A stretch of DNA of 64,000 nt from positions 62,001 to 126,000 of the forward strand of contig CANQZG010000002.1 of NCBI GenBank assembly GCA_947628305.1, read 5' to 3'. The first letter of the stretch is position 1, and each line of letters begins with the position of its first letter. Positions 51,166 through 60,591 of the stretch are shown piece after piece. Made by a program: the position numbers and the translations under genes. Source of the DNA: an uncultured Muribaculaceae bacterium. GTDB taxonomy: Bacteria; Bacteroidota; Bacteroidia; Bacteroidales; Muribaculaceae. Below the pieces are notes generated by a model. That model saw nothing but the letters and a program-made list of their open reading frames with translations, was not told where the DNA came from and ran no database searches.

Positions 51166-54100
51166 AAATGAGTTTTTTCATCGACAGGCCTGTTTTTTCA
51201 GCCGTCCTGTCGATATTGATAGTTATATTGGGTCTTATCGGACTGGTAATCCTCCCGGTGGACCAGTATCCACAGATAACCCCGCCTGTAGTTAAGATTT
51301 CGGCCTCCTATCCGGGAGCGAGCGCGTTGACAGTCTCGCAGGCGGTGGCCACGCCTATTGAACAGGAATTGAACGGGACCCCCGGGATGCTTTATATGGA
51401 GTCATCATCCACCAATTCGGGCGGATTCTCTGCAACGGTGACTTTTGACATATCGTCATCGCCTGAACTTGCGGCTGTCGAGATTCAGAACCGTGTCAAG
51501 CTCGCCGAGTCGCGTCTCCCGACCGAGGTCGTCCAAAATGGCATATCGGTCGAGAAACAGGCATCGAGCCAGTTGCTGACGATATGTCTGACATCTGATG
51601 ACCCGAAGTTTGACGAAATCTATCTAAGTAATTTCGCCACGCTCAACGTGCTTGACCTGTTGCGACGGGTTCCGGGGGTCGGTCGTGTGTCAAACATCGG
51701 TAGCCGTTACTATGCGATGCAGATATGGGTGCAACCCGACAAACTCGCCAATCTTGGAATCACGGTCGCTGACCTTCAGAAAGCATTGAAGGACCAGAAC
51801 CGGGAGTCGGCGGCCGGTGTCATGGGGCAGCAGCCGACCGAGGGACTCGATGTCACTATTCCTGTCACGACTCGCGGACGTCTGTCGTCCGTCAGTGAGT
51901 TTGAGGAGATTGTTGTCAGGGCCAATCCCGACGGTTCATTGATACGTCTGCGGGATGTGGCACGCATATCCCTTGAAGCACAGTCCTATAATACCGAGAG
52001 CGGAATCAACGGCGAGAATGCCGCTGTGCTCGCGATATACATGCTTCCGGGAGCTAACGCCATGGAGGTCGCCGACAATGTCAAGAAGACCATGGAGGAA
52101 ATCAGTCGCTCGTTCCCCGAGGGGTTGAACTATAACATCCCGTTTGACATGACGACCTATATCTCGGAGTCGATACACGAGGTGTACAAAACCTTTTTCG
52201 AGGCGTTGTTCCTTGTCATTTTTGTGGTGTTCCTGTCATTGCAGAGTTGGCGTGCGACGGTCATACCGCTTATCGCAGTGCCCATTTCACTGATAGGCAC
52301 GTTTGTATTCATGCTCGCTTTCGGGTTCTCTCTTAATATGTTGACATTGCTCGGTCTTGTCCTCGCGATAGGTATTGTGGTGGATGACGCAATCGTTGTT
52401 GTCGAGAATGTCCAGTATATAATGGACGAGGAAGGGTTATCACCCTACGAGGCGACCAAGAAGGCAATGCACGGACTGACAGGGCCTATTATCGCGACAT
52501 CTCTGGTGTTGGCCGCTGTCTTTGTCCCTGTATGCTTCCTTAGTGGAATCACAGGGCAACTTTACCGACAGTTTGCGGTGACGATTGTGGTGTCGGTGTT
52601 GTTATCGGCGGTCGTCGCCCTGACATTGAGTCCCGTGATGTGTTCTCTGTTCCTTAAACCACATGACCGTTCGGCGTCCGCTCGTAAAAACAAGGTGTTC
52701 CGAAAAATCGACGAAGGCCTTTCAATGGGAAATTCAGGTTTTATAAGGATTATAAAACTGATGTTAAGACACAAGAGACGTGTCCTTGTCGCTTTTGTGG
52801 GTATGATTGTGGTGATTTTGGCGATTGAGTGGATGATGCCGTCAAGTTTCCTCCCGGTGGAGGACCAGGGGTATTTCAAGGTGGAACTTGAACTGCCTGA
52901 AGGGGCGACGCTTGAACGTACACGCACCGTCACAGCACGGGCCGTCGAATATTTGAAAGCCAATCCGGCCGTCGAATATGTCCAAAGCGTGGCGGGCAGC
53001 AGTTCACAGGTGGGCAGCAGCCAGGCACGGAGTGAACTCACAGTCATTCTCAAGCCTTGGGGTGAACGTGACGGCGAGACCATTGATGATATAATGGCGC
53101 AGGTGAGACACGACATGAATGAATATCCCGAATGTAAGGTCTATCTGTCGCGTCCCCCGGTGATACCGGGGCTTGGGTCTTCGGGCGGTTTCGAGATGTA
53201 TCTGGAGGCCCGTAACGATGCGACATTGCAGGACTTGGATAACGCGGTGGATACTTTGATGAAATATGCGGTCATGGAGAAGTCTGTCACCGGGTTGTCC
53301 ACCTCGCTTCAGTCTGACATCCCTCAGCTTTATTTTGACGTAGACCGAGACAAGGTTAAATTTGCGGGTGTGCCTATGGCCGATGTATTCTCGACGATGA
53401 AGGCTTTCACCGGGTCGGTGTATGTCAATGATTTCAATATGTTCAACCGCATTTACAGGGTCTATATACAGGCTGAGGCTCCTTATCGTGAGAACCGTGA
53501 TAATATAAACCTGTATTTTGTCAGGGGTGACGGAAACAAGATGATTCCCCTGACATCGCTCGGCTCGGCATCCTATACGACAGGGCCAGGCAATCTCAAG
53601 CGGTTCAATATGTTCAACAGTGCGTTGATACGTGGTGAGGCCGCTAAAGGATATAGTTCGGGCGCGGCGATGGCATCCCTTGAGCGGATTGTAGAGAGCC
53701 GTCTTCCTGACAATATAGGGGTTGAATGGGCCGGCCTTTCGTTCCAACAGAAGAAGGCCGGAGGTCAGACCGCCCTTGTGATGTGTCTTGTCGTGGTATT
53801 TGTATTCCTGTTCCTTTCCGCACTGTATGAAAGCTGGACTGTCCCTCTCGCTGTGATTCTGTCATTGCCTGCGGCCGCGTTCGGTGCATATCTGGGTGCA
53901 TGGATATGTGGACTTGAGAATGACGTTTATTTTCAGATAGGTCTTGTGATGCTGATGGGTATGGCCGCGAAGAACGCGATTCTTATAGTCGGTTTCGCCA
54001 AGCGTCAGGTCGATGAGGGGGCCGGTGTCATTGATGCCGCGATTTATGCTTCCAAGTTGCGTTTCCGTCCGATACTGATGACATCATTGGCATTTATCTT

Positions 54101-54320
54101 GGGTATGATTCCGCTTGTGATAGCATCAGGCCCCGGTGCGGCGAGCCGTCAGGCAATCGGCACAGGTGTGTTTTTTGGCATGATTTCTGCTGTGACACTG
54201 GGCGTATTGCTTGTACCGTTCTTCTTTGTATTGATATATCGTGGCCTTGAAAAGGTCAGGAATGCATCGAGCGGTATCTCTATGAAACCACTTTCTCTCA
54301 AATTATTGAAACGGAAATGA
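51162..54320 (+). CDS. RND multidrug efflux pump, HAE1 family (AcrB-like)
   Basis: 1052 residues, full length. Twelve transmembrane helices and two large periplasmic loops. Proton-relay Asp pair in GIVVDDAIVVVENV (TM4), family motif FIDRPVFSAVLSILIVILGLIG at the N-terminus, GMAAKNAILIVGFAKRQ and FRPILMTSLAFILGMIPLVIASGPGAASRQAIGTGVFFGM. Exports hydrophobic compounds such as bile acids or drugs; substrate not readable. No TetR-type regulator is adjacent. Confidence 0.95.
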   Translation: MKMSFFIDRPVFSAVLSILIVILGLIGLVILPVDQYPQITPPVVKISASYPGASALTVSQAVATPIEQELNGTPGMLYMESSSTNSGGFSATVTFDISSSPELAAVEIQNRVKLAESRLPTEVVQNGISVEKQASSQLLTICLTSDDPKFDEIYLSNFATLNVLDLLRRVPGVGRVSNIGSRYYAMQIWVQPDKLANLGITVADLQKALKDQNRESAAGVMGQQPTEGLDVTIPVTTRGRLSSVSEFEEIVVRANPDGSLIRLRDVARISLEAQSYNTESGINGENAAVLAIYMLPGANAMEVADNVKKTMEEISRSFPEGLNYNIPFDMTTYISESIHEVYKTFFEALFLVIFVVFLSLQSWRATVIPLIAVPISLIGTFVFMLAFGFSLNMLTLLGLVLAIGIVVDDAIVVVENVQYIMDEEGLSPYEATKKAMHGLTGPIIATSLVLAAVFVPVCFLSGITGQLYRQFAVTIVVSVLLSAVVALTLSPVMCSLFLKPHDRSASARKNKVFRKIDEGLSMGNSGFIRIIKLMLRHKRRVLVAFVGMIVVILAIEWMMPSSFLPVEDQGYFKVELELPEGATLERTRTVTARAVEYLKANPAVEYVQSVAGSSSQVGSSQARSELTVILKPWGERDGETIDDIMAQVRHDMNEYPECKVYLSRPPVIPGLGSSGGFEMYLEARNDATLQDLDNAVDTLMKYAVMEKSVTGLSTSLQSDIPQLYFDVDRDKVKFAGVPMADVFSTMKAFTGSVYVNDFNMFNRIYRVYIQAEAPYRENRDNINLYFVRGDGNKMIPLTSLGSASYTTGPGNLKRFNMFNSALIRGEAAKGYSSGAAMASLERIVESRLPDNIGVEWAGLSFQQKKAGGQTALVMCLVVVFVFLFLSALYESWTVPLAVILSLPAAAFGAYLGAWICGLENDVYFQIGLVMLMGMAAKNAILIVGFAKRQVDEGAGVIDAAIYASKLRFRPILMTSLAFILGMIPLVIASGPGAASRQAIGTGVFFGMISAVTLGVLLVPFFFVLIYRGLEKVRNASSGISMKPLSLKLLKRK

Positions 54321-55696
54321 AATTGCGTGTATTGTTATATATGGCCGTTGTCGCCCTTTGTGTGCAGTCTTGCAAGCTGGGGCACAGGTATTCAAAGCCG
54401 ACGGTGAATATCCCCGGCGGTTACGGTGTCGCCACTGTTGAGGACAATGATACATTCTCGATTGCCGACCTTCGTTGGTGGGAGATATACACCGACACTG
54501 TCCTTCAGTCGCTGATAGAAAAAACTGTCCGCAACAACAAGGACTTAAAGGCGGCCGAGGCGAGAATCAGGGAACTTGCGGCACGCCGTCGCATCGATGC
54601 CGCCAATCTGCTGCCACAGCTAAACGGGAATGTATATGCCCAGAAAGAGGCTACGAACTATGGCGGTGATAATTACAAGAATGACCCCGAACTTGGAATC
54701 AAGGCGTCAATCAGCTGGGAGGCCGACCTGTGGGGTAACCTGCGCTGGGCCAAGGATGAAGGAACGGCACAGTTCCTTGAAAGCATCGAAAATAAGCGGG
54801 CTTTGACAGTCAGTCTTGTCGCGCAGGTCGCCGAGACCTATTTTGAACTTGTCGCACTTTACAATGAACTTCACATTGTAAAACAGACATTGAATGCACG
54901 CACCGAGGGCGTGCGTCTTGCCAAGCTGCGATATGAGGGCGGTCTCACATCCGAGACATCCTATCTGCAGGCACAGGTGGAGTATGCCCGCACAGCTACC
55001 CATATTCCAGTGCTTGAACGGGATATAGCCTTGAAGGAGAATGAATTAAGCTATTTGACCGATGACTGGGACTCCCGCATAAGGCACGTGTCGATGAGTG
55101 ACAGCATCGGCATGATGGCGACGCTACCGGCAGGTATCCCGTCGAGTTTGCTTGAACGACGCCCTGATATACGTGCTGCCGAGCAGCGTGTAATCGCGGC
55201 TAATGCCGCCGTGGGGGTCGCTTATACCAACCGTTTTCCCCGTCTGACACTAACGGCGCAGTATGGTGCCGAGAGCGAGACACTTTCGACACTGTTGAAA
55301 TCGCCGGTATATTTCCTTAGCGGTGCGTTGTTAGGCCCGATTATAGATATGGGACGTCGACAGAGTGCCTATCGCGCCCAGCAGCATGTGTATGAACAGG
55401 TCTGTTACGATTATGAGAAATCGGTGATGAATGCTTTCAAGGAGACCCGTAACGCGATAATTTCCTTCAACAAGGCCACGGCGATATGTGAATCTATGGC
55501 AACGTTGGAATCATCGTCCAAGTCGACAATGGAACTGGCGCAACTCCAGTATATAAACGGGGTCATAGGTTATCTTGACGTCCTTGATGCACAACGAAGC
55601 TACTTTGACGCGCAGCTTGGCTTGAGCAATGCCTTGTGTGCCAAACGTCTCGCCATGGTGCAGTTGTACAAGGCTCTCGGTGGCGGGTGGTTGTAG
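54317..55696 (+). CDS. Outer-membrane efflux channel (OprM/NodT-like lipoprotein)
   Basis: 459 residues. Lipoprotein leader ends VQSC (Cys19, followed by KLGHRYSKP). OEP repeats: NKDLKAAEARIRELAARRRIDAANLLPQLNG and LLERRPDIRAAEQRVIAANAAVGVAYTNRFPRLTLTA. Completes the tripartite pump. Overlaps the pump gene by 4 bases. Confidence 0.94.
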   Translation: MKLRVLLYMAVVALCVQSCKLGHRYSKPTVNIPGGYGVATVEDNDTFSIADLRWWEIYTDTVLQSLIEKTVRNNKDLKAAEARIRELAARRRIDAANLLPQLNGNVYAQKEATNYGGDNYKNDPELGIKASISWEADLWGNLRWAKDEGTAQFLESIENKRALTVSLVAQVAETYFELVALYNELHIVKQTLNARTEGVRLAKLRYEGGLTSETSYLQAQVEYARTATHIPVLERDIALKENELSYLTDDWDSRIRHVSMSDSIGMMATLPAGIPSSLLERRPDIRAAEQRVIAANAAVGVAYTNRFPRLTLTAQYGAESETLSTLLKSPVYFLSGALLGPIIDMGRRQSAYRAQQHVYEQVCYDYEKSVMNAFKETRNAIISFNKATAICESMATLESSSKSTMELAQLQYINGVIGYLDVLDAQRSYFDAQLGLSNALCAKRLAMVQLYKALGGGWL

Positions 55697-55772
55697 CGGT
55701 CGGTTTCCCGTGTCATTGAGAAAAATTGCGCGAAAAAATAGCAAAACAGTTGCTTGTTAAAAAAAATAGTCT

Positions 55773-55780
55773 TACCTTTG
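55773..55780 (+). promoter_or_regulatory. -7 box for tRNA-His
   Basis: TACCTTTG matches TAnnTTTG; a TTG at 55754-55756 is 16 bases upstream. The tRNA begins 31 bases downstream. Confidence 0.6.
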
Positions 55781-55810
55781 CAGCGGTCAAAATGAAACAC
55801 GACCAAATAT

Positions 55811-55888
<78 letters not shown>

Positions 55889-55891
55889 AAG

Positions 55892-55926
55892 AAAAAGCGG
55901 CCATCCTGAATGGATGGCCGCTTTTT
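55892..55926. terminator. Bidirectional terminator between tRNA-His and nifJ
   Basis: Stem AAAAAGCGGCCATCC (55892-55906) pairs with GGATGGCCGCTTTTT (55912-55926), with T-runs on both strands. It ends tRNA-His on the forward strand and nifJ (stop at 55930) on the reverse. Confidence 0.92.
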
Positions 55927-55929
55927 TTA

Positions 55930-58900
55930 TCATTTTTCCTGTGCTTGATATTGCAGGAGGTTATAGACGTGGGTCGCGCGTTCCTGTAGACGGGGTTGCA
56001 GATAGGACGCTTCGGTGGGGTCGGTCATCTTCAGGTCGGCATATCGGTCTTCGCCGTTGATGAATGTCACGAGTTGGCCATCGGGGGTGGCGCAGTCGAT
56101 TGTCAATGGGTTCTTTCCTTGGGCCGAGAGTGAGGGGTTGTAACGGTAAAGTGGCCAGTAACCGCACTTGACGGCGTTGCGTTCCTCGACAATTGAATGG
56201 CTCATGCCACTGCGTATCCCGTGATTGATACAGGGGCAGTAGGCGATAACTATCGACGGGCCGTGGAACTCCTGTGCTTCGCGCAGTGCATCGATGGCCT
56301 GTTGGTAATTGGCCCCTAAGGCAACGGAGGCGACATACACTGTCCCGTAGGTCATCATCATGCGCCCGAGGTCTTTCTTGTAGGTGCGTTTACCGTCCGG
56401 TGAATATTTCGCCACCGCCCCGAGCGGTGTGGCCTTGGAGGTCTGTCCGCCGGTGTTGGAGTAACACTCGGTATCCATGACGAGGATGTTTATGTCCTGA
56501 CCCGATGCGAGCACGTGGTCGAGTCCTGCGAATCCTATGTCGTAGGCCCATCCGTCGCCACCGATTGCCCATACGGTTTTTGCGGTGAGCATGTCCGATG
56601 CTTTCAACATCTCTGTCGCGAGGGGGGATGTGGATTTGCCAAGTTCCTGTTTAAGTACTGCTGATGCCAACGGGGATTTCTCAAGGTCATCTATGACATC
56701 AAGCCATGCTGACAGTGCGTTTTTTAGCGTGACGGGGCAGTCAGGGGTTGCTGACAGTTGATGAGCGAGTGAAACGAGGTGTGCACGCCGTTGTTGTACA
56801 GCGGCTGTCATACCGTAGCCGTACTCGGCGTTATCCTCGAACAGGGAGTTGCCCCAAGCCGGGCCATGTCCGTGACGGTCGGTGCAATAGGCATTGCTTG
56901 GAAAATTTGCGCCCCATATCGATGAACACCCTGTAGCGTTGGCAATCAACATTCTGTCACCGAAAAGCTGCGTGAGCAGTTTGACGTAGGGGGTCTCGCC
57001 ACAACCGGCGCATGCCCCGGAGAACTCCAGCATAGGTTCGCGCAGCTGTGAGCCGTTGATTGTGAACCGTGAGATGAGATTGTCCTTTATTGTGACATGT
57101 CGGCGGGCATAGTCGAGCAATGGAATCTGTTCCTCGAGTTGTGTCTCCAACGGGACCATCGTCAAGGCATGTCCTGGACAGATGGTCGCGCATGAACCGC
57201 ATCCAACACAATCCTCGGGGTACACCTGTATACGGAACTCATATCCGGCTAACGCTTTGCCGTGTGCCGCCTTGGAGGTGAACCCCGACGGGGCGGCGGC
57301 TTTCTCGGCTGCATCCATGAGGACAGGGCGTATCGCTGCGTGAGGACAGCACAGGGAACATTCGGTGCATTCGACACAGTTGTCAACGTTCCACTGCGGG
57401 ATATTGACCGCGATACGACGTTTCTCGTAAGCGGTCGTGCCCATAGGCATCTTGCCGTCGGGGGCGAATAATGATACAGGCAGTGTATTACCCTCAAGGC
57501 GGTTGCATGGGACGGCTACTTTGGCGACAAATTCAGGTAAATGTTCCGGGTCGGTTTTCGGTGTTTCATCGGTTGCATCAATCCATGTCGCAGGATAATC
57601 GATTTTAACGAGTGAGGGTATGGCTTTCTCAATCGCCGCGAGATTGCGGTTGACAACATCGTTGCCTTCATGGGCGTATGTTGTTGAAATTAATTCTTTA
57701 AGACGGTTGAAACCACGGTCAAAGTCGAGCGATGGACACAGGTGCAGGAAAACGGTTGTCATGACCATATTGACACGCTCGCCGAGACCTTCCCCCTGGG
57801 CGATTTTGACCGCATCGATTGTGTACAATCTGATTTTCTTGGATGCGATTTTACGTCGCATCTCCGGCGGCAATTCTTTCTCAAGAGACGGGATATCTTT
57901 CCACGGGGCGTTGATTACAAGCGTGCCGCCCTCTTTGATTGAATCGGCGAGAGGGAAACGTTTGACATAGTTGGCCTTATTGCAACCGAGATAACCGGCG
58001 TGGGTGATACCGTAGGCGGCATGTATCGGTTCATGGCCGAACCTTAGTTGTGACACAGTGTATCCGCCTGATTTCTTGGCCGAGTATTGGAAATAGGCCT
58101 GTGCATATAGTCCGGCGGTATCACTGATTATGCTGGCGAGTTGTTTTGTCGCTCCCACGGTGCCGTCGGCACCTATGCCATAGAACAGGCATTCGGTTAT
58201 GTCGGCCGCCTTGACATCGATTTCTTCCCCGATGTTGAGTGACAGGTGCGTCACGTCATCGTTGATGCCGACAGTGAATACGCGTCTTGGCGACGGCGAA
58301 CCCAGTTCATCAAACACCGCTTTTACCATCGCCGGGTCAAATTCCTTGCTTGATAGACCGTACCGTCCACCGATGACGCTGATGTCACGGCCGGCGGTGT
58401 GTACGGCGGTTACCACATCCTGATATAGAGGTTCACCCTGTGCCCCCGGTTCTTTTGTACGGTCGAGGACGGCGATTCTTTTCACGGTGGGGGGGATGAC
58501 GGCGAGCATGTCCTGTGGCGAGAACGGACGGAACAATCTTACTTTGACAACGCCACACTTATACCCGTTGCGGTTGAGATAGTTGACAGTGTCCTCGATG
58601 ACCTCGCAGCCTGAACCCATGGCGACAATGACGCTCTCGGCATCGGGTTCGCCTACATAGTCGAACAGACGGTAATGTCTACCCGTCAGCTGTCCTACCC
58701 GTTCCATGGCGGCTGACACGATGGATGGGAATGCATCATAATAGCGGTTGGCCGCCTCGCGGTTTTGGAAATATACATCGGGGTTCTGCGCCGAGCCTCT
58801 AAGGTCAGGATGTTCGGGATTCATTGCATTGCGGCGGAATTCGTTCACTTTGTCCCAATTGACAAGTGGTCGCATTGATTCGTAGTCAATCACCTCGATG

Positions 58901-59448
58901 GTGTTCATTTCATTGGATGTGCGCCAGCCGTCAAAGAAGTGTACGACAGGCACCGAACCGTCTATCGCGGCGAGATGTGACACCAATGCCAAGTCCATTG
59001 TCTCCTGTACCGATGCCGATGCAAGGAACGCGAATCCTGTCGAACGGCATGCCATTATGTCCTGGTGGTCGCCGAAAATCGACAGGGCGTGGGTGGCTAT
59101 GGAGCGTGTCCCTACGTGGAACACGCCGGGGAGCAGTTCGCCGGCAATCTTGAACATGTTTGGAATCATGAGCAACAAACCCTGGGAAGCGGTGAATGTC
59201 GTCGCGAGCGCACCTGCGGCGAGTGCTCCGTGTGTCGCTCCGGCCGCACCGAGTTCACTCTCCATTTCGCGTACGTCAAGAGCCTGTCCCATGAGATTCT
59301 TGCGCCCTTGCAGCCCCCATTGTCCGGCGGTCTGTCCCATGGATGCGATAGGGGTTATAGGGTAGACGGTAGCGACATCGCTCAATGCGAAAGCGACATG
59401 GGCTGCGGCCGTGCATCCGTCCATAATCTGTTTATTAGCATTACCCAT
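55930..59448 (-). CDS. nifJ: Pyruvate:ferredoxin/flavodoxin oxidoreductase
   Basis: 1172 residues, single-chain PFOR. Converts pyruvate and CoA to acetyl-CoA, CO2 and reduced ferredoxin or flavodoxin. Domains in order: PP/Pyr TPP domain with the PITPIASMGQ start, gamma domain with CoA site, a 2[4Fe-4S] domain with CVECTECSLCCP and CVGCGSCATICP (about residues 690-760), and the C-terminal TPP part with CAGCGETPYVKLL and GDGWAYDIGFAGLDHVL. Typical of anaerobes. A TATCTTTA box at 59463-59470 lies just upstream of its ATG. Confidence 0.96.
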   Translation of the reverse strand: MGNANKQIMDGCTAAAHVAFALSDVATVYPITPIASMGQTAGQWGLQGRKNLMGQALDVREMESELGAAGATHGALAAGALATTFTASQGLLLMIPNMFKIAGELLPGVFHVGTRSIATHALSIFGDHQDIMACRSTGFAFLASASVQETMDLALVSHLAAIDGSVPVVHFFDGWRTSNEMNTIEVIDYESMRPLVNWDKVNEFRRNAMNPEHPDLRGSAQNPDVYFQNREAANRYYDAFPSIVSAAMERVGQLTGRHYRLFDYVGEPDAESVIVAMGSGCEVIEDTVNYLNRNGYKCGVVKVRLFRPFSPQDMLAVIPPTVKRIAVLDRTKEPGAQGEPLYQDVVTAVHTAGRDISVIGGRYGLSSKEFDPAMVKAVFDELGSPSPRRVFTVGINDDVTHLSLNIGEEIDVKAADITECLFYGIGADGTVGATKQLASIISDTAGLYAQAYFQYSAKKSGGYTVSQLRFGHEPIHAAYGITHAGYLGCNKANYVKRFPLADSIKEGGTLVINAPWKDIPSLEKELPPEMRRKIASKKIRLYTIDAVKIAQGEGLGERVNMVMTTVFLHLCPSLDFDRGFNRLKELISTTYAHEGNDVVNRNLAAIEKAIPSLVKIDYPATWIDATDETPKTDPEHLPEFVAKVAVPCNRLEGNTLPVSLFAPDGKMPMGTTAYEKRRIAVNIPQWNVDNCVECTECSLCCPHAAIRPVLMDAAEKAAAPSGFTSKAAHGKALAGYEFRIQVYPEDCVGCGSCATICPGHALTMVPLETQLEEQIPLLDYARRHVTIKDNLISRFTINGSQLREPMLEFSGACAGCGETPYVKLLTQLFGDRMLIANATGCSSIWGANFPSNAYCTDRHGHGPAWGNSLFEDNAEYGYGMTAAVQQRRAHLVSLAHQLSATPDCPVTLKNALSAWLDVIDDLEKSPLASAVLKQELGKSTSPLATEMLKASDMLTAKTVWAIGGDGWAYDIGFAGLDHVLASGQDINILVMDTECYSNTGGQTSKATPLGAVAKYSPDGKRTYKKDLGRMMMTYGTVYVASVALGANYQQAIDALREAQEFHGPSIVIAYCPCINHGIRSGMSHSIVEERNAVKCGYWPLYRYNPSLSAQGKNPLTIDCATPDGQLVTFINGEDRYADLKMTDPTEASYLQPRLQERATHVYNLLQYQAQEK

Positions 59449-59469
59449 AGTCTTGTATGATATAAAGAT

Positions 59470-59497
59470 ATGGGCGCGGCACGAATGCCGCGCCCAT
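59470..59497 (-). terminator. Hairpin between the AEC gene and nifJ
   Basis: Perfect 12-bp stem ATGGGCGCGGCA/TGCCGCGCCCAT, loop CGAA. On the reverse strand it follows the AEC stop by 31 bases; the next bases read ATATCTTTATA, which may hold the -7 box for nifJ. Confidence 0.7.
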
Positions 59498-59527
59498 GCG
59501 GTTATGAGAGAATATTATATTGTCACG

Positions 59528-60508
59528 TTACATCGGGAAGGCTTGTAAGGCCATGTCGGTCAGCCATATCCATAGCGGACAGAATCCGATGAACAGGATG
59601 ACACTCAATGTAAGTGACGAAGTTCCTGTTGCGACGTATACGTCATACTCGTCGGCGATGATGATTCCCGAGAATGCCGGTGGAAGCGCACAGGCAACAA
59701 CGAGCATCTTGAGGTTCAGCGGGTCCATGTGGAAGAAAAGTCCCATGACGAGGATGACCGCAGGCATCATAATCATTTTTAAAATAGAACCGAGCACAGC
59801 CTGCCAGTTGATTGTAATCTTGATGGCGGCAAGGGTGATACCGGCCGAGAATACTGCCATTGAGGCGTTGGCTTTGGCAATCAGGTCAAATGACGGACTC
59901 AGGTAGGACGGCCAGGGAATTCCGGCGACAACCCATATTACAGCGAGGATAGGCGCCCATGCGACCGGTTGCTCCAATGCATGAATAACAGGCTTCCATG
60001 CGCTCTCTTTCTTGGTGGAGCCCGGATTCTGTTTTTCAAGGGAGGCGTTCATAAGTGAAAGACCTACAGGGATGCCGATGGCGTTGACCACGATACCGAC
60101 GATGGCCACCACGAGGGCGACTGACGGTGATGTCCCGAAAATAGGCTCAAGGACGGCGAATCCAAGGAAGCCGATTGTCGGAGAACCACTGATTAACGCC
60201 GACACAGCTGCGTCAGCACCCGTGTTTTTCTTGAAACAGTACTTGAACACGAAATAGACAATCATGAAACAGAGCATGATACCCACTGTCGAGATAATTG
60301 TCAGCTTGATGTCTTTTACCAGCATCTCACGGCTGGCTTGTACGATTGAAACGAACAAGGCTGCCGGCAATGCATAGTCGAGCACGACCTTGTTGAATTT
60401 CTTTGCGTCTTGTCCTGTGAACACGCCTTTCTTCCCCGATATATAACCGGCGAGCATCACCACGATAATAGGGACGATGGCATACAGGATAACATGAGAA
60501 ATATTCAT
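59528..60508 (-). CDS. AEC-family carrier, possibly for oxalate or formate
   Basis: 326 residues with about ten transmembrane helices (ISHVILYAIVPIIVVMLAGYISGKKG, LISGSPTIGFLGFAVLEPIFG, AIVGIVVNAIGIPVGLSLM, AVILVMGLFFHM). AEC carriers move organic acids or auxin-like anions. Because it follows oxc, an oxalate/formate exchange role is inferred, not shown; it is not related to the OxlT (MFS) family. A TACCTTTA box (60539-60546) sits just upstream, over the preceding hairpin. Confidence 0.82.
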   Translation of the reverse strand: MNISHVILYAIVPIIVVMLAGYISGKKGVFTGQDAKKFNKVVLDYALPAALFVSIVQASREMLVKDIKLTIISTVGIMLCFMIVYFVFKYCFKKNTGADAAVSALISGSPTIGFLGFAVLEPIFGTSPSVALVVAIVGIVVNAIGIPVGLSLMNASLEKQNPGSTKKESAWKPVIHALEQPVAWAPILAVIWVVAGIPWPSYLSPSFDLIAKANASMAVFSAGITLAAIKITINWQAVLGSILKMIMMPAVILVMGLFFHMDPLNLKMLVVACALPPAFSGIIIADEYDVYVATGTSSLTLSVILFIGFCPLWIWLTDMALQAFPM

Positions 60509-60543
60509 AATATTGTTTTTAAATAGTTGATATTAATTTAAAG

Positions 60544-60574
60544 GTATCTGACGCACATTATGTGCGTCAGATAC
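60544..60574 (-). terminator. Hairpin between oxc and the AEC gene
   Basis: Perfect 14-bp stem GTATCTGACGCACA/TGTGCGTCAGATAC, loop TTA, 18 bases after the oxc stop. It overlaps the TACCTTTA box for the AEC gene. Confidence 0.7.
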
Positions 60575-60591
60575 GTCCTGTAGACATCGGG

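Noticed and set aside
58898..59365. Forward-strand open frame inside nifJ
   Set aside because: It is a shadow of the nifJ frame, with no start signal or recognisable protein.
59528..60508. OxlT-type oxalate:formate antiporter
   Set aside because: The helix pattern and motifs fit the AEC family, not the MFS family of OxlT.
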